Shown: positions 49,580-58,929 of the stretch, in pieces | Layout: each line of letters starts with the position of its first letter | Position numbering within the stretch: the first letter of the stretch is position 1 | Assembly: GCF_003268675.1 (NCBI RefSeq) | Contig: NZ_CP029378.1 | Coordinates: 3,844,001-3,908,000 of the forward strand | Direction of reading: 5' to 3' | DNA length: 64,000 bases | DNA from: Streptomyces bacillaris | Lineage (GTDB): Bacteria; Actinomycetota; Actinomycetes; Streptomycetales; Streptomycetaceae | Notes under the pieces: model-generated | Databases searched by the model: none | The model's input: the letters and a program-made list of their open reading frames with translations, nothing else | Told to the model about the DNA's origin: nothing | Position numbers and translations under genes: made by a program

Positions 49580-52500
49580 TCAGGCCCGCGCCCCCGCCCC
49601 CACCGTCTCCGCCTCCCGCTCCAGCATGCGGCGCAGCGGCCCCTCCTCGGCCGCCAGCTCCGCATACGGTCCGCGCTGCACCACCCGGCCCGCATCCAGC
49701 ACCAGCACCTCGTCGACGGCCTCGACACCCGCCAGCCGGTGGGTGATCAGGACGGTCGTCCGCCCCTCGGTCGCCGCCAGCAGGTCGGCGGTGAGCGCGT
49801 CGGCGGTCGCCAGATCCAGGTGCTCGGCCGGCTCGTCCAGGACGAGGACCGGGAAGTCGGCCAGCAGCGCCCGGGCCAGGGCGAGGCGCTGGCGCTGGCC
49901 GCCGGAGAGCCGGGCGCCGTGCTCGCCCACCGGGGTGTCGAGCCCCTCGGGCAGCGAGCGGACCCACTCCAGCAGCCGGGCCCGGGAGAGCGCCTCGTCC
50001 AGTTCGGCGTCGGTCGCTCCGGTACGGGCGAGGCGCAGGTTCTCCCGGATCGAGCTGTCGAAGACGTGGGCGTCCTGGGCGCACAGGCCGACGGAGCGCC
50101 GTACGGTGTCGCCGTCCAGCCCGGCCGCCTCCACACCGCCCAGGCGGTACGTCCCCGAGGACGCGTCCAGGAAGCGCAGGAGCACCTGCGCGAGCGTCGT
50201 CTTCCCGGAGCCGGAGGGGCCGACGACCGCGATGCGGCGGCCGGGCACCAGTGTCAGGTCGAGCGACTCCAGCGCATCGCGGTCCGCCCCCGGGTAGCGG
50301 GCCGACAGCCCCCGCGCCTCCAGCGGGAAGGGGGAGGCGGGCGGATCGGCCGGGGAAGCGGGCTCCCGTACGGGAACGGGGGCGTCGAGCACCTCGTACA
50401 CGCGCTCCGCGCTCCGCAGGATCCGCTGGCGGTACTGCACCGCGAGCGGCATCCCGGCGACGGCCTCGAAGGCGGCGAGCGGGGTGAGCACCACCACCGC
50501 GAGCGCGACGCCGGAGAGGCGCCCGTCGTTCACGGCGGGGACGGCGACGGCTGCGGCGGCCACCACGGTCAGCCCGCAGACCAGGGCGGAGAGCCCGCCG
50601 CCGAGGGCCGTCGCGGTGGCCGCGCGGGAGGCGATCCGGGTGAGCAGACCGTCGGCGGCCCGCATGTGCGCCTGCCGGGCCGGAAGGGCCCCGGCGACGG
50701 TCAGCTCTGCCGTGCCGCCGAGGAGATCGGTGACCCGGGTGGCCAGGGCGGCGCGGGCGGGCGCCAGCTGACGTTCCGTACGGCGGGCGACACCACCGCT
50801 CACCAGCGGCACCCCGACTCCGGCGACGAGCAGCCCGACCGCCAGGATCACGCCCGCCTCGGGCAGCAGCCAGCCGGTGAACCCGGCGGCGGCCACCGAG
50901 ACGGTGAGCGCGGTCCCGGCGGGCAGCAGCCAGCGCAGCCAGTAGTCCTGGAGCGCGTCCACGTCGGCGACGAGCCGGGAGAGCAGGTCGCCCCGGCGCA
51001 CCGTGCGCAGCCCGGCGGGGGCGACGCGTTCCAGGCCCCGGTAGACGGCCACCCGCAGTTCGGCCAGCAGCTTGAGGACGGCGTCGTGGGAGACCAGGCG
51101 CTCCGCGTACCGGAACACCGCCCGGCCGATGCCGAAGGCGCGCGTCGCGGTGACGGCCATCATCAGGTAGAGGACGGGCGGCTGTTCGGAGGCGCGGGAG
51201 ATCAGCCAGCCGGAGACGGCCATGAGCCCCACGGCCGACCCGACGGCGAGACTGCCCAGCAGCAGCGCCAGGGCCAGCTGCCCGCGCTGCGCACCCGCCG
51301 CCTCCCGGACCCGGGCGAAGGTCCGTCCGGGGCGGGCCTCGGTCTCCCGCAGAACTTCGGTCGCGGCCTCCCGTACGTCCCCGGACTCCAGCAGATCGGC
51401 GGCTTCCAGTACGTCGCCGGGGCGGCGCGCGTCCAGCAGCTCACCGCCCGCGAGGGGCTGCGGAACGGGCAGTCCGGGCGCGGCGGTCGCGGCGGGTCCG
51501 GCAGCGTCCACCGCCCGGGGCTCCAGCGTCACCACCCGGTCCGCCACCGCCAGCAGGGCCGGGCGGTGGACGACCAGCAGCACGGTCCGGCCCGCCGCCA
51601 GTCGCCGTACGGCCTCGACGATCCCCGCCTCCGTCTCGCCGTCCAGGCTCGCGGTCGGCTCGTCCAGGAGCAGCAGCGGCCGGTCCGCCAGGAACGCGCG
51701 GGCCAGGGCGAGGCGCTGGCGCTGGCCGGCGGAGAGCCCGGCCCCGTCCTCGCCCAGCCGCGTCCGCTCCCCGTCGGGAAGCTCCGCGACGAAGTCGTAC
51801 GCCCCCGCCTCCCGCAGCGCCGCCACCACCGCCTCGTCGTCGGCGTCGGGCCGGGCGAGGCGGACGTTCTCCGCGATCGTCCCCGCGAAGAGGTGCGGCC
51901 GCTGCGGGACCCAGGCGATCCGGCTCCGCCAGCGCTCCGGGTCCAGCTCCGCGAGGTCCCGGCCGCCGACCCGGACGTGCCCCTCGTCGGGTACGGCGAA
52001 CCCCAGGACCACATTCAGCAGGGTGGACTTGCCGACGCCGCTCGGCCCGACCAGGGCGACGGTCTCCCCCGGCTCGACGGTCAGCGAGACGGCGTCCAAG
52101 GACGGTTCGGTGCGGCCTTCGTGGCGTACGGTCACGCCCTCCAGCTCCAGGCGCACCGAGTCCGGGGCGTCCCCGGTGCCCGCCGCCCGGGGCTCGGTCT
52201 CCAGGACCGCGAAGATCTCCTCGGCGGCCGAGAGCCCCTCCGCCGCCGCGTGGTACTGCGCCCCGACCTGGCGGATCGGCAGATACGCCTCCGGGGCCAG
52301 GATCAGGACCACCAGACCGGTGTAGAGGTCGAGGTCCCCGTGCACCAGCCGCATTCCGATGGTGACGGCGACCAGGGCGACCGACAGGGTGGCCAGCAGC
52401 TCCAGGGCGAACGAGGAGAGGAAGGCGATCCGCAGGGTGCGGAGGGTGGCCCGCCGGTACTGCGTGGTGATGGTGCGGATCGACTCGGCCTGGGCCTTGG

Positions 52501-53155
52501 CCCGGCCGAAGACCTTGAGCGTCGGCAGCCCGGCGACGACGTCCAGGAAGTGGCCGGAGAGCCGGGAGAGCAACTGCCACTGCCGGTCCATCCGGGACTG
52601 GGTGGCCCAGCCGATCAGGATCATGAAGAGGGGGATGAGCGGCAGGGTGACCACGATGATCGCCGCCGAGACCCAGTCCTCGGTGACGATCCGGGCCAGC
52701 ACCGCCACCGGCACGACGACCGCGAGCCCGAGCTGCGGAAGATAGCGCGCGAAGTAGTCGTCGAGCGCGTCGACCCCACGGGTCGCCAGCGCCACCAGGG
52801 AGCCGGTGCGCTGGCCGCTCAGCCAGCCGGGGCCGAGCTGCGCGGCCCGCTCCAGGAGCCGCCCGCGCAGCTCGGACTTGACCGCCGCGCTCGCCCGGTG
52901 GGCGGCCAGCTCCGTGAGCCAGGCGACCAGGGCGCGCCCGACGGCGACCGCCGCGAGCAGGAGCAGCGGAGTACGGAGCTGGGTGACCGTGAGCCCGTCC
53001 TCGAACCCGCCCACCACGATCTCCGCGATGAGCATCGCCTGGGCGATCACCAGTGCGGCACCGACCAGACCGAGGCCCACCACGGCCGCCAGGAAGAGGC
53101 GGGTGGCCCGGGCGTACCGCAGCAGACGCGGGTCGATGGGTTTCACGTGAAACAT
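49580..53155 (-). CDS. cydDC: CydD-CydC fusion, thiol reductant ABC exporter
   Basis: A single 1,191-residue protein joining both halves of the CydDC exporter, which moves glutathione/cysteine-type thiols and is needed to assemble cytochrome bd. CydD half: six helices (about 15-310), Walker A GPSGVGKST near 371, signature LSAGQRQRLALARA near 477. CydC half: six helices, Walker A GPSGSGKTT near 983, signature LSGGQRQRLALARA near 1085. E. coli has two separate genes; the fusion is known in Streptomyces. Its first codons (MFHVKP) coincide with a parS site. It is third in the cydA-cydB-cydDC operon. Confidence 0.95.
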   Translation of the reverse strand: MFHVKPIDPRLLRYARATRLFLAAVVGLGLVGAALVIAQAMLIAEIVVGGFEDGLTVTQLRTPLLLLAAVAVGRALVAWLTELAAHRASAAVKSELRGRLLERAAQLGPGWLSGQRTGSLVALATRGVDALDDYFARYLPQLGLAVVVPVAVLARIVTEDWVSAAIIVVTLPLIPLFMILIGWATQSRMDRQWQLLSRLSGHFLDVVAGLPTLKVFGRAKAQAESIRTITTQYRRATLRTLRIAFLSSFALELLATLSVALVAVTIGMRLVHGDLDLYTGLVVLILAPEAYLPIRQVGAQYHAAAEGLSAAEEIFAVLETEPRAAGTGDAPDSVRLELEGVTVRHEGRTEPSLDAVSLTVEPGETVALVGPSGVGKSTLLNVVLGFAVPDEGHVRVGGRDLAELDPERWRSRIAWVPQRPHLFAGTIAENVRLARPDADDEAVVAALREAGAYDFVAELPDGERTRLGEDGAGLSAGQRQRLALARAFLADRPLLLLDEPTASLDGETEAGIVEAVRRLAAGRTVLLVVHRPALLAVADRVVTLEPRAVDAAGPAATAAPGLPVPQPLAGGELLDARRPGDVLEAADLLESGDVREAATEVLRETEARPGRTFARVREAAGAQRGQLALALLLGSLAVGSAVGLMAVSGWLISRASEQPPVLYLMMAVTATRAFGIGRAVFRYAERLVSHDAVLKLLAELRVAVYRGLERVAPAGLRTVRRGDLLSRLVADVDALQDYWLRWLLPAGTALTVSVAAAGFTGWLLPEAGVILAVGLLVAGVGVPLVSGGVARRTERQLAPARAALATRVTDLLGGTAELTVAGALPARQAHMRAADGLLTRIASRAATATALGGGLSALVCGLTVVAAAAVAVPAVNDGRLSGVALAVVVLTPLAAFEAVAGMPLAVQYRQRILRSAERVYEVLDAPVPVREPASPADPPASPFPLEARGLSARYPGADRDALESLDLTLVPGRRIAVVGPSGSGKTTLAQVLLRFLDASSGTYRLGGVEAAGLDGDTVRRSVGLCAQDAHVFDSSIRENLRLARTGATDAELDEALSRARLLEWVRSLPEGLDTPVGEHGARLSGGQRQRLALARALLADFPVLVLDEPAEHLDLATADALTADLLAATEGRTTVLITHRLAGVEAVDEVLVLDAGRVVQRGPYAELAAEEGPLRRMLEREAETVGAGARA
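53139..53154. other. parS: parS overlapping the cydDC start codon
   Basis: GGTTTCACGTGAAACA contains the perfect palindrome GTTTCACGTGAAAC at 53140-53153. On the coding strand it forms the start codon and codons 2-5 of cydDC (MFHVK). It is exactly 50 bp from the next parS. Confidence 0.94.
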
Positions 53156-53179
53156 CCCTCAGCAGGGTCGACGGAGCGG

Positions 53180-53213
53180 GCCGGGCCGTGTTTCACGTGA
53201 AACACAGCCCGGC
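53180..53213. other. parS: parS at the centre of a 34-bp palindrome
   Basis: TGTTTCACGTGAAACA (53189-53204) is a perfect extended parS. Flanking GCCGGGC/GCCCGGC arms make a 34-bp inverted repeat with one mismatched pair. It lies 15 bp from the cydB stop and could also form a hairpin in the cydB-cydDC mRNA. Confidence 0.94.
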
Positions 53214-53227
53214 GGGGCCGGTGCGGA

Positions 53228-54229
53228 TCAGTGGGCGTCCGCGATGTGCTGGGTGCCGATCCGCTTACGGAACACCCAGTACGTCCAGCTCTGGTACAGC
53301 AGCACCATGGGTGTGGCGATACCGGCGCACCAGGTCATGATCTTCAGCGTGTACGGCGTGGAGGAGGCGTTGGTGACCGTGAGGTTCCACGCCTCGTTCA
53401 GCGAGGACGGCATGACGTTCGGGAAGAGCGTCAGGAACAGCATGCCCACGGCCGCCACGATCGTCAGCCCCGAGAAGGCGAAGGACCAGCCCTCACGCCC
53501 CTTGGCGATGGCGCCGATCGCCGCCACCAGGGCCACCACCGCCACGATCAGCGCCATCAGGCTCCAGCGGTCACCGCTGGCGGCCTGGGTCCAGAGCAGG
53601 AAGCCCAGCGCGAGCACCGCCGTGGCCAGACCCAGCTTGATGGCGAGGGCCCGCGCCCGGACCCGGATGTCCCCGGCCGTCTTGAGCGCGGCGAAGACCG
53701 CGCCGTGGAAGGTGAAGAGGAAGAGCGTGACGAGCCCGCCGAGGATCGCGTACGGGTTGAGCAGGTCGAAGAAGTTGCCGACGTACTCCATGTCGGCGTC
53801 GATCTTCACGCCGCGCACGATGTTCCCGAAGGCCACACCCCACAGCACCGCGGGGATCAGCGAGGTCCAGAAGATCGCGGTCTCCCAGTTGGTCTGCCAC
53901 CGCTCCCCGGTCCGCTTGGCCCGGTACTCGAAGGCGACCCCGCGCACGATCAGGCAGAGCAGGATGATCAGCAGCGGCAGGTAGAAGCCGGAGAACAGCG
54001 TGGCGTACCACTCGGGGAAGGCCGCGAAGGTCGCACCACCGGCGGTGAGCAGCCAGACCTCGTTGCCGTCCCAGACAGGCCCGATGGTGTTGATGAGGAC
54101 CCGCCGCTCCTTGCGGTCGCGGGCGAGCAGCTTGGTGAGGACCCCGATGCCGAAGTCGAACCCCTCCAGGAAGAAGTAGCCGATCCAGAGGACGGCGATG
54201 AGCACGAACCAGATGTCGTGGAGTTCCAT
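53228..54229 (-). CDS. cydB: cytochrome bd ubiquinol/menaquinol oxidase subunit II
   Basis: A 333-residue membrane subunit of cytochrome bd, the high-affinity terminal oxidase used under low oxygen. The N-terminus (MELHDIWFVLIAVLWIGYFFLEGFDFGIG, read in parts) and WDGNEVWLLTAGGATFAAFP are the family hallmarks, with about eight helices. It stabilises the heme subunit and lacks quinol-site residues of its own. It is 18 bp downstream of cydA. Confidence 0.97.
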   Translation of the reverse strand: MELHDIWFVLIAVLWIGYFFLEGFDFGIGVLTKLLARDRKERRVLINTIGPVWDGNEVWLLTAGGATFAAFPEWYATLFSGFYLPLLIILLCLIVRGVAFEYRAKRTGERWQTNWETAIFWTSLIPAVLWGVAFGNIVRGVKIDADMEYVGNFFDLLNPYAILGGLVTLFLFTFHGAVFAALKTAGDIRVRARALAIKLGLATAVLALGFLLWTQAASGDRWSLMALIVAVVALVAAIGAIAKGREGWSFAFSGLTIVAAVGMLFLTLFPNVMPSSLNEAWNLTVTNASSTPYTLKIMTWCAGIATPMVLLYQSWTYWVFRKRIGTQHIADAH

Positions 54230-54247
54230 CTCTCAGCTCCTGTGCTC

Positions 54248-55759
54248 TCAGTACGAGAAGGCCATGGGCCGGTCGGCGTCTTCGTCGTCGTGGCCGTTGA
54301 TCCGGGTGGGCGGGTTGAGGTCGGATTCGGTGAGTTCCGGCGGCCCGGCCTTGATGTACTTCACGAGCAGCTTGACCTCGATGACCGCGAGGATCGCGTA
54401 GATGAGGGTGAAGAGAATCATCGAGGTGAGGATCTCGCCCTGCGATACACCGGGGGAGACCCCGTCGCGGGTCTGGAGCACCCCGTAGACCACCCACGGC
54501 TGGCGGCCCATCTCGGTGAAGATCCAGCCCCAGGAGTTGGCGATGAGCGGGAAGAGCAGCGTCCAGAGCGCGGTCAGCCAGTAGAGCTTGGTGAGCTTCG
54601 GGCTGAGCGCCTTGTTCCGGAAGAGGACCAGATTCGGCACCTCGTCCTCACCGGTCCGCATCGCCGGTGGCAGCAGGAACTTCTTCCGGGTCAGCCAGAG
54701 CCCCAGGAGGCCGAGGCCGAAGGAGGCCATCCCGAAGCCGATCATCCAGCGGAAGCTCCAGAACGCGACCGGGATGTTGGGCCGGTAGTCGCCGGGGCCG
54801 TACTTCTCCTCCAGCGTCTTGTTGATGTCGTTGATGCCGGGGACATACGAGTTCGGGTCGCTGTTGGCGAGGAAGGAGAGCACCCCGGGGAGCGAGATCT
54901 CGACGGAGTTGTGGCCCTGGCTGACGTCCCCGTACGCGAAGATCGAGAACGGTGCGCGGTCCTGGCCGTCCCAGAGCGCCTCGGCGGCGGCCATCTTCAT
55001 CGGCTGCTGCCGGAACATCACCTTGGCGAGCATGTCGCCGCTGACCGCTGTGAGCAGTCCGGCGATGACGACCGTGACCAGTCCCAGCCGCAGCGAGGTC
55101 CGCATCACCGGGATGTGCTTCTTGCGCGCGAGGTGGAAGGCGGCGATACCGACCATGAACGCCCCGCCGACCAGGAAGGCCGCCGTGATGGTGTGGAAGA
55201 ACTGCGTGACCGCGGTGTCCTGGGTGAGCACCCGCCAGAAGTCGGTGAGCTCCGCGCGCCCGCGCTCCTCGTTGATGCGGTAGCCGACCGGGTGCTGCAT
55301 CCAGGAGTTGGCCGCCAGGATGAAGTAGGCGGAGAGGATCGTGCCGAGCGAGACCATCCACATGCAGGCGAGGTGGATCTTCTTCGGCAGCCGGTCCCAG
55401 CCGAAGATCCACAGTCCGATGAAGGTGGACTCGAAGAAGAAGGCGATCAGCGCCTCGAAGGCGAGCGGGGCACCGAAGATGTCCCCGACGAAGCGCGAGT
55501 AGTCCGACCAGTTCATGCCGAACTGGAACTCCTGGACGATGCCCGTCACCACGCCCATGGCGATGTTGATCAGGAACAGCTTGCCCCAGAACTTGGTCGC
55601 CCTGAGGTACTTCTCGTTGTTCGTCCGCACCCAGGCGGTCTGCAGGCCGGCGGTGAGCGCGGCGAGCGAGATCGTCAGCGGAACGAAGAGGAAGTGGTAG
55701 ACGGTGGTGATGCCGAACTGCCATCGCGCCAAGGTCTCCGGCGCCAGAGCGAGGTCCAC
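54248..55759 (-). CDS. cydA: cytochrome bd quinol oxidase subunit I
   Basis: A 503-residue heme-bearing subunit with about nine helices that oxidises quinol and reduces O2 to water without proton pumping. Conserved ligands are in TTVYHFLFVPLT (heme b595 side, His near 22) and QFFHTITAAFLVGG, and the GRQPW motif is intact. The quinol loop is of the short type. GTG at 55759 is supported by AAGGAGA 8 nt upstream. The operon is headed by a Rex operator. Confidence 0.97.
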   Translation of the reverse strand: MDLALAPETLARWQFGITTVYHFLFVPLTISLAALTAGLQTAWVRTNNEKYLRATKFWGKLFLINIAMGVVTGIVQEFQFGMNWSDYSRFVGDIFGAPLAFEALIAFFFESTFIGLWIFGWDRLPKKIHLACMWMVSLGTILSAYFILAANSWMQHPVGYRINEERGRAELTDFWRVLTQDTAVTQFFHTITAAFLVGGAFMVGIAAFHLARKKHIPVMRTSLRLGLVTVVIAGLLTAVSGDMLAKVMFRQQPMKMAAAEALWDGQDRAPFSIFAYGDVSQGHNSVEISLPGVLSFLANSDPNSYVPGINDINKTLEEKYGPGDYRPNIPVAFWSFRWMIGFGMASFGLGLLGLWLTRKKFLLPPAMRTGEDEVPNLVLFRNKALSPKLTKLYWLTALWTLLFPLIANSWGWIFTEMGRQPWVVYGVLQTRDGVSPGVSQGEILTSMILFTLIYAILAVIEVKLLVKYIKAGPPELTESDLNPPTRINGHDDEDADRPMAFSY

Positions 55760-55861
55760 GTCGTCTTTCTCCTTACGTCGCCGTGGTGACGCCACGTCTC
55801 CGTGGTCGCACCGGGCACTCCGCCCTGCCAATCCGCTTGATGGCGGGCAAACAGGACACGC

Positions 55862-55879
55862 TTGTGAACGCGTTCACAT
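55862..55879. promoter_or_regulatory. Rex operator (redox-sensing repressor site) of the cyd operon
   Basis: TTGTGAACGCGTTCACAT matches the Rex consensus TTGTGAANNNNTTCACAA at all but the last base and contains a perfect 16-bp palindrome. Rex was first defined in S. coelicolor at cydA and derepresses when NADH rises, for example under low O2. Confidence 0.92.
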
Positions 55880-55977
55880 TCACAAGCAATTATGGCGCAC
55901 ACGCTTTCGGACCCTTCGCCGGGGGTACCCCTTTTCGGCCCCGGGCTCGTACGGACGAGCCAGGCGCCCATGCGAAA

Positions 55978-56010
55978 GGCCCCGGACCTCGTCGTTCGAG
56001 GTCCGGGGCC
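55978..56010. terminator. strong hairpin terminator
   Basis: GGCCCCGGACCTCG pairs perfectly with CGAGGTCCGGGGCC (14 bp, 5-nt loop). It follows the HisC-like gene on the minus strand and precedes the cyd promoter region. Confidence 0.85.
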
Positions 56011-56138
56011 ACCGGCTGTCGGCGCGCCGCGGCGGGGACACCGGTCGTACACGGGCGCTGCAATGGACGCACCGGCCGTACGCAGGCGCCCCGGCGGGCG
56101 CGCCGTTCGTTCGGGCGCCGCAGCGGGCGCCGGTACCG

Positions 56139-57218
56139 CTACAGCTCCGCGCGGAACGCCTCCGCCGTCTTCAGGAAGAGGTCGTTGCCCTCGCTCTCGC
56201 CGATCGTGACCCGTACGCCCTCGCCCTTGAACGGGCGCACCACCACACCGGCCCGCTCACAGGCCCCGGCGAAGTCGAGGGTCCGCTCGCCCAGGCGCAG
56301 CCAGACGAAGTTGGCCTGCGACTCCGGCACGGCCCAGCCCTGGCGCACCAGCTCCTCGCTCACCCGGCTCCGCTCGGCGACCAGCGAACCGACCCGGCCC
56401 AGCAGCTCGTCCTCGGCGCGCAGCGAGGCGACCGCCGCGTCCTGGGCGAGCTGGCTGACGCCGAAGGGGACGGCGGTCTTCCGCAGCGCGGCGGCCACCG
56501 GCTCATGGGCCACGGCGAACCCGACCCGCAGCCCGGCCAGCCCGTACGCCTTGGAGAAGGTCCGGAGCACCGCGACATTGGGGCGGTCCCGGTAGATCTC
56601 GATGCCGTCGGGCACCTCGGCGTCGCGGATGAACTCCTTGTACGCCTCGTCGAGCACCACCAGCACATCGCCCGGCACCCGGTCCAGGAACCGCTCCAGC
56701 TCGGCCCGGCGCACCACGGTCCCGGTGGGGTTGTTCGGGTTGCAGACGAAGATCAGCCGGGTCCGGTCGGTGATCGCCTCCGCCATCGCGTCGAGGTCGT
56801 GCACCTCACCGTCGGTCAGCGGGACCTTCACCGAGGTCGCGCCGCTCACCTGCGTGATGATCGGGTACGCCTCGAAGGAGCGCCAGGCATAGATGACCTC
56901 ATCGCCCGGGCCCGAGGTCGCCTGGAGCAGCTGCTGGGCCACCCCGACCGATCCGGTGCCGGTCGCCAGGTGCGAGACGGGCACCCCGAAGCGGTCGGCC
57001 AGCTCGTTCATCAGCCCGGTGCACGCCATGTCCGGGTAGCGGTTGAAGCTGCCCGCCGCAGCGAGCGCCGACTCCAGGACCCCCGGCAGCGGCGGGTAGG
57101 GGTTCTCGTTGGAGGACAGCTTGTACGCGACCGGTCCGCCGGCCGCCGCCGGCTTGCCCGGCACATAGGCGGGAACGCCGTCCAGCTCGGCGCGCAGCTT
57201 GGGGCTCGTCTCGCTCAC
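56139..57218 (-). CDS. hisC: HisC-like aminotransferase (histidinol-phosphate / aromatic aminotransferase)
   Basis: PLP-dependent fold-type I aminotransferase of 359 residues. Motifs: KLSSNENPYPP, GSVGVAQQ, CNPNNPTGT, DEAYKEF and the PLP Lys in TFSKAYGLAG. In actinobacteria, such genes outside the his operon (Pat-type) often act on phenylpyruvate or other aromatic keto acids, so Phe/Tyr synthesis is an alternative role. GTG 57218 has GGAGGA upstream. It diverges from a LacI-type regulator. Confidence 0.9.
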   Translation of the reverse strand: MSETSPKLRAELDGVPAYVPGKPAAAGGPVAYKLSSNENPYPPLPGVLESALAAAGSFNRYPDMACTGLMNELADRFGVPVSHLATGTGSVGVAQQLLQATSGPGDEVIYAWRSFEAYPIITQVSGATSVKVPLTDGEVHDLDAMAEAITDRTRLIFVCNPNNPTGTVVRRAELERFLDRVPGDVLVVLDEAYKEFIRDAEVPDGIEIYRDRPNVAVLRTFSKAYGLAGLRVGFAVAHEPVAAALRKTAVPFGVSQLAQDAAVASLRAEDELLGRVGSLVAERSRVSEELVRQGWAVPESQANFVWLRLGERTLDFAGACERAGVVVRPFKGEGVRVTIGESEGNDLFLKTAEAFRAEL

Positions 57219-57643
57219 CGCAGGTCCTCCTCGACCGTCCGTTCACAGCAATACTGCACACCTTATGAGGATTGGGCTCCGCTGCGAATGGCCCGGGCGC
57301 GGAATCTCCCGCAGTGCCGGGAATGGCCTGCCCTCAAGGCCCCTCCGGGGGTTTCGCAGGGCCCCTCCGGGGAGCTTCCAGGGGGGAGCGCATTCGGTCC
57401 CAGCGCGCGCCCGTGTCTCACGCCGTGGCGCGCGTCCCCCGAAGTGGTGAGTTGAGACCTCTTCGAGACATCGACCATTCAGCAGGCCGTCAGCCATCCA
57501 CACCTGATACACCAATGCCAAATGGATCAACAACCTTGCATTGCACGGGATCTGATGGGCAATAACCTTGCAGAAACGTGCCTGCCGAAGGGTGCATATG
57601 CGACCGGACCGACCGCCCCTCGGAGCCCTACTATCGGCTCGCC
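57219..57643. promoter_or_regulatory. divergent hisC-like / lacI-family promoter region with direct repeat
   Basis: A 425-bp spacer without a supported gene. AACCTTGCA occurs twice (57532-57540 and 57564-57572, 32 bp centre to centre, about three helix turns), which could bind a regulator. TACTAT (57629-57634) is a possible -10 for the regulator gene, nearly leaderless. Confidence 0.4.
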
Positions 57644-58756
57644 ATGACAGCAGCAGGGAAGCACCAGGTGAGCCGGACGGAGACCCCCCGGCGCAGCGGC
57701 CGGCCAGGACGGGCGGGGATCCGTGACGTGGCCGCCGCGGCCGGAGTCTCGATCACGACCGTCTCCGACGCGCTCAACGGCAAGGGCAGGCTCCCGGACG
57801 CCACCCGCAGCCATGTCCGCGAGGTCGCAGAGCGCTTGGGCTACCGCCCCTCCGCAGCGGCCCGAACCCTCCGTACCGGCAAGTCGGGGCTGATCGGCCT
57901 GACCGTGACCACGTACGGGGATGAACCTTTCACCTTCACCGAGTTCGCGTACTTCGCGGAGATGGCGAGAGCCGCGACCTCGGCGGCGCTCGCCCGGGGC
58001 TACGCCCTGGTCATCCTCCCCGCCACGTCCCGGCACGACGTCTGGTCGAACGTCGCGCTCGACGGCACCGTCGTCATCGACCCCTCCGACCAGGACCCGG
58101 TCGTCACCGAACTCGTCCGCCAGGGGCTCCCCGTCGTCTCGGACGGCCGCCCCGCCGGAGCGCTCCCCGTCACCGCCTGGGTCGACAACGACCACCGGGC
58201 CGCCGTGCTCGACCTCCTCGACCACCTCGCCGCCGCCGGGGCCCGCCGCATCGGCCTGCTGACCGGCACCACCACCGATACGTACACCCGGCTCTCCACC
58301 ACCGCCTACCTCCACTGGTGCGAGCGGGTCGGCCAGGATCCCGTCTACGAGTCCTACCCGGCGCACGACCCGTGCGCGGGCGCGGTCGCCGCCGACCGGC
58401 TGCTCGCCCGCCCGGACCGCCCCGACGCGGTCTACGGGCTCTTCGACCCCAACGGCACCGACCTCCTCGCGGCCGCCCGCCGCTACGGCCTGCGGGTCCC
58501 CGAGGACCTGCTGCTGGTCTGCTGCAGCGAATCCACCGTGTACGCGGCCACGGAGCCGCCCATCACGACGCTCTCGCTGAAGCCCCGCCACATCGGCACC
58601 GCCGTCGTCCAGCTCCTGATCGACGCCATCGAAGGGGTCGAGCACGACGGTCCGGTGGAGCAGGTGATACCGACGGAGCTCATCGTCCGGACCTCCTCGC
58701 AACGCCGTCCGCCGCGCACGACGGTCAGCGCGCCGCGCTCCCCCAGCAGGGACTGA
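57644..58756 (+). CDS. LacI-family transcriptional regulator
   Basis: A 370-residue regulator. The LacI HTH is at about 27-75 (IRDVAAAAGVSITTVSDALNGKGRL, read in parts; hinge helix PSAAARTLRTG). A periplasmic-binding-protein-like effector domain (about 85-350) suggests a sugar or nucleoside ligand. The HTH has S-D in the VSDALNG position where VSRALNG is typical, hinting at a different operator. No transporter operon is adjacent, so it may act elsewhere or autoregulate. Confidence 0.9.
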   Translation: MTAAGKHQVSRTETPRRSGRPGRAGIRDVAAAAGVSITTVSDALNGKGRLPDATRSHVREVAERLGYRPSAAARTLRTGKSGLIGLTVTTYGDEPFTFTEFAYFAEMARAATSAALARGYALVILPATSRHDVWSNVALDGTVVIDPSDQDPVVTELVRQGLPVVSDGRPAGALPVTAWVDNDHRAAVLDLLDHLAAAGARRIGLLTGTTTDTYTRLSTTAYLHWCERVGQDPVYESYPAHDPCAGAVAADRLLARPDRPDAVYGLFDPNGTDLLAAARRYGLRVPEDLLLVCCSESTVYAATEPPITTLSLKPRHIGTAVVQLLIDAIEGVEHDGPVEQVIPTELIVRTSSQRRPPRTTVSAPRSPSRD

Positions 58757-58929
58757 TCGGCTCTTTTCGGACCAATCGGCCGGTGAACCGTACGTGCGCC
58801 CGGATTCACCACCCCTGGTGCGTCACACAGATCGATCCGCATTCCTATGATGGGCGCACGACACCGCGGACCACCTCTGCCAGGCAGGACCGTCAGGTGT
58901 ACGGCGGCGCGACGGTGGTGGAGGGGTCG

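Noticed and set aside
49433..53200. 1,255-codon frame antisense to cydDC
   Set aside because: cydDC on the other strand has all ABC motifs; this frame is low-complexity Arg/Gly/Asp.
53231..55789. 852-codon frame antisense to cydB/cydA
   Set aside because: It spans two well-defined genes and lacks any motif.
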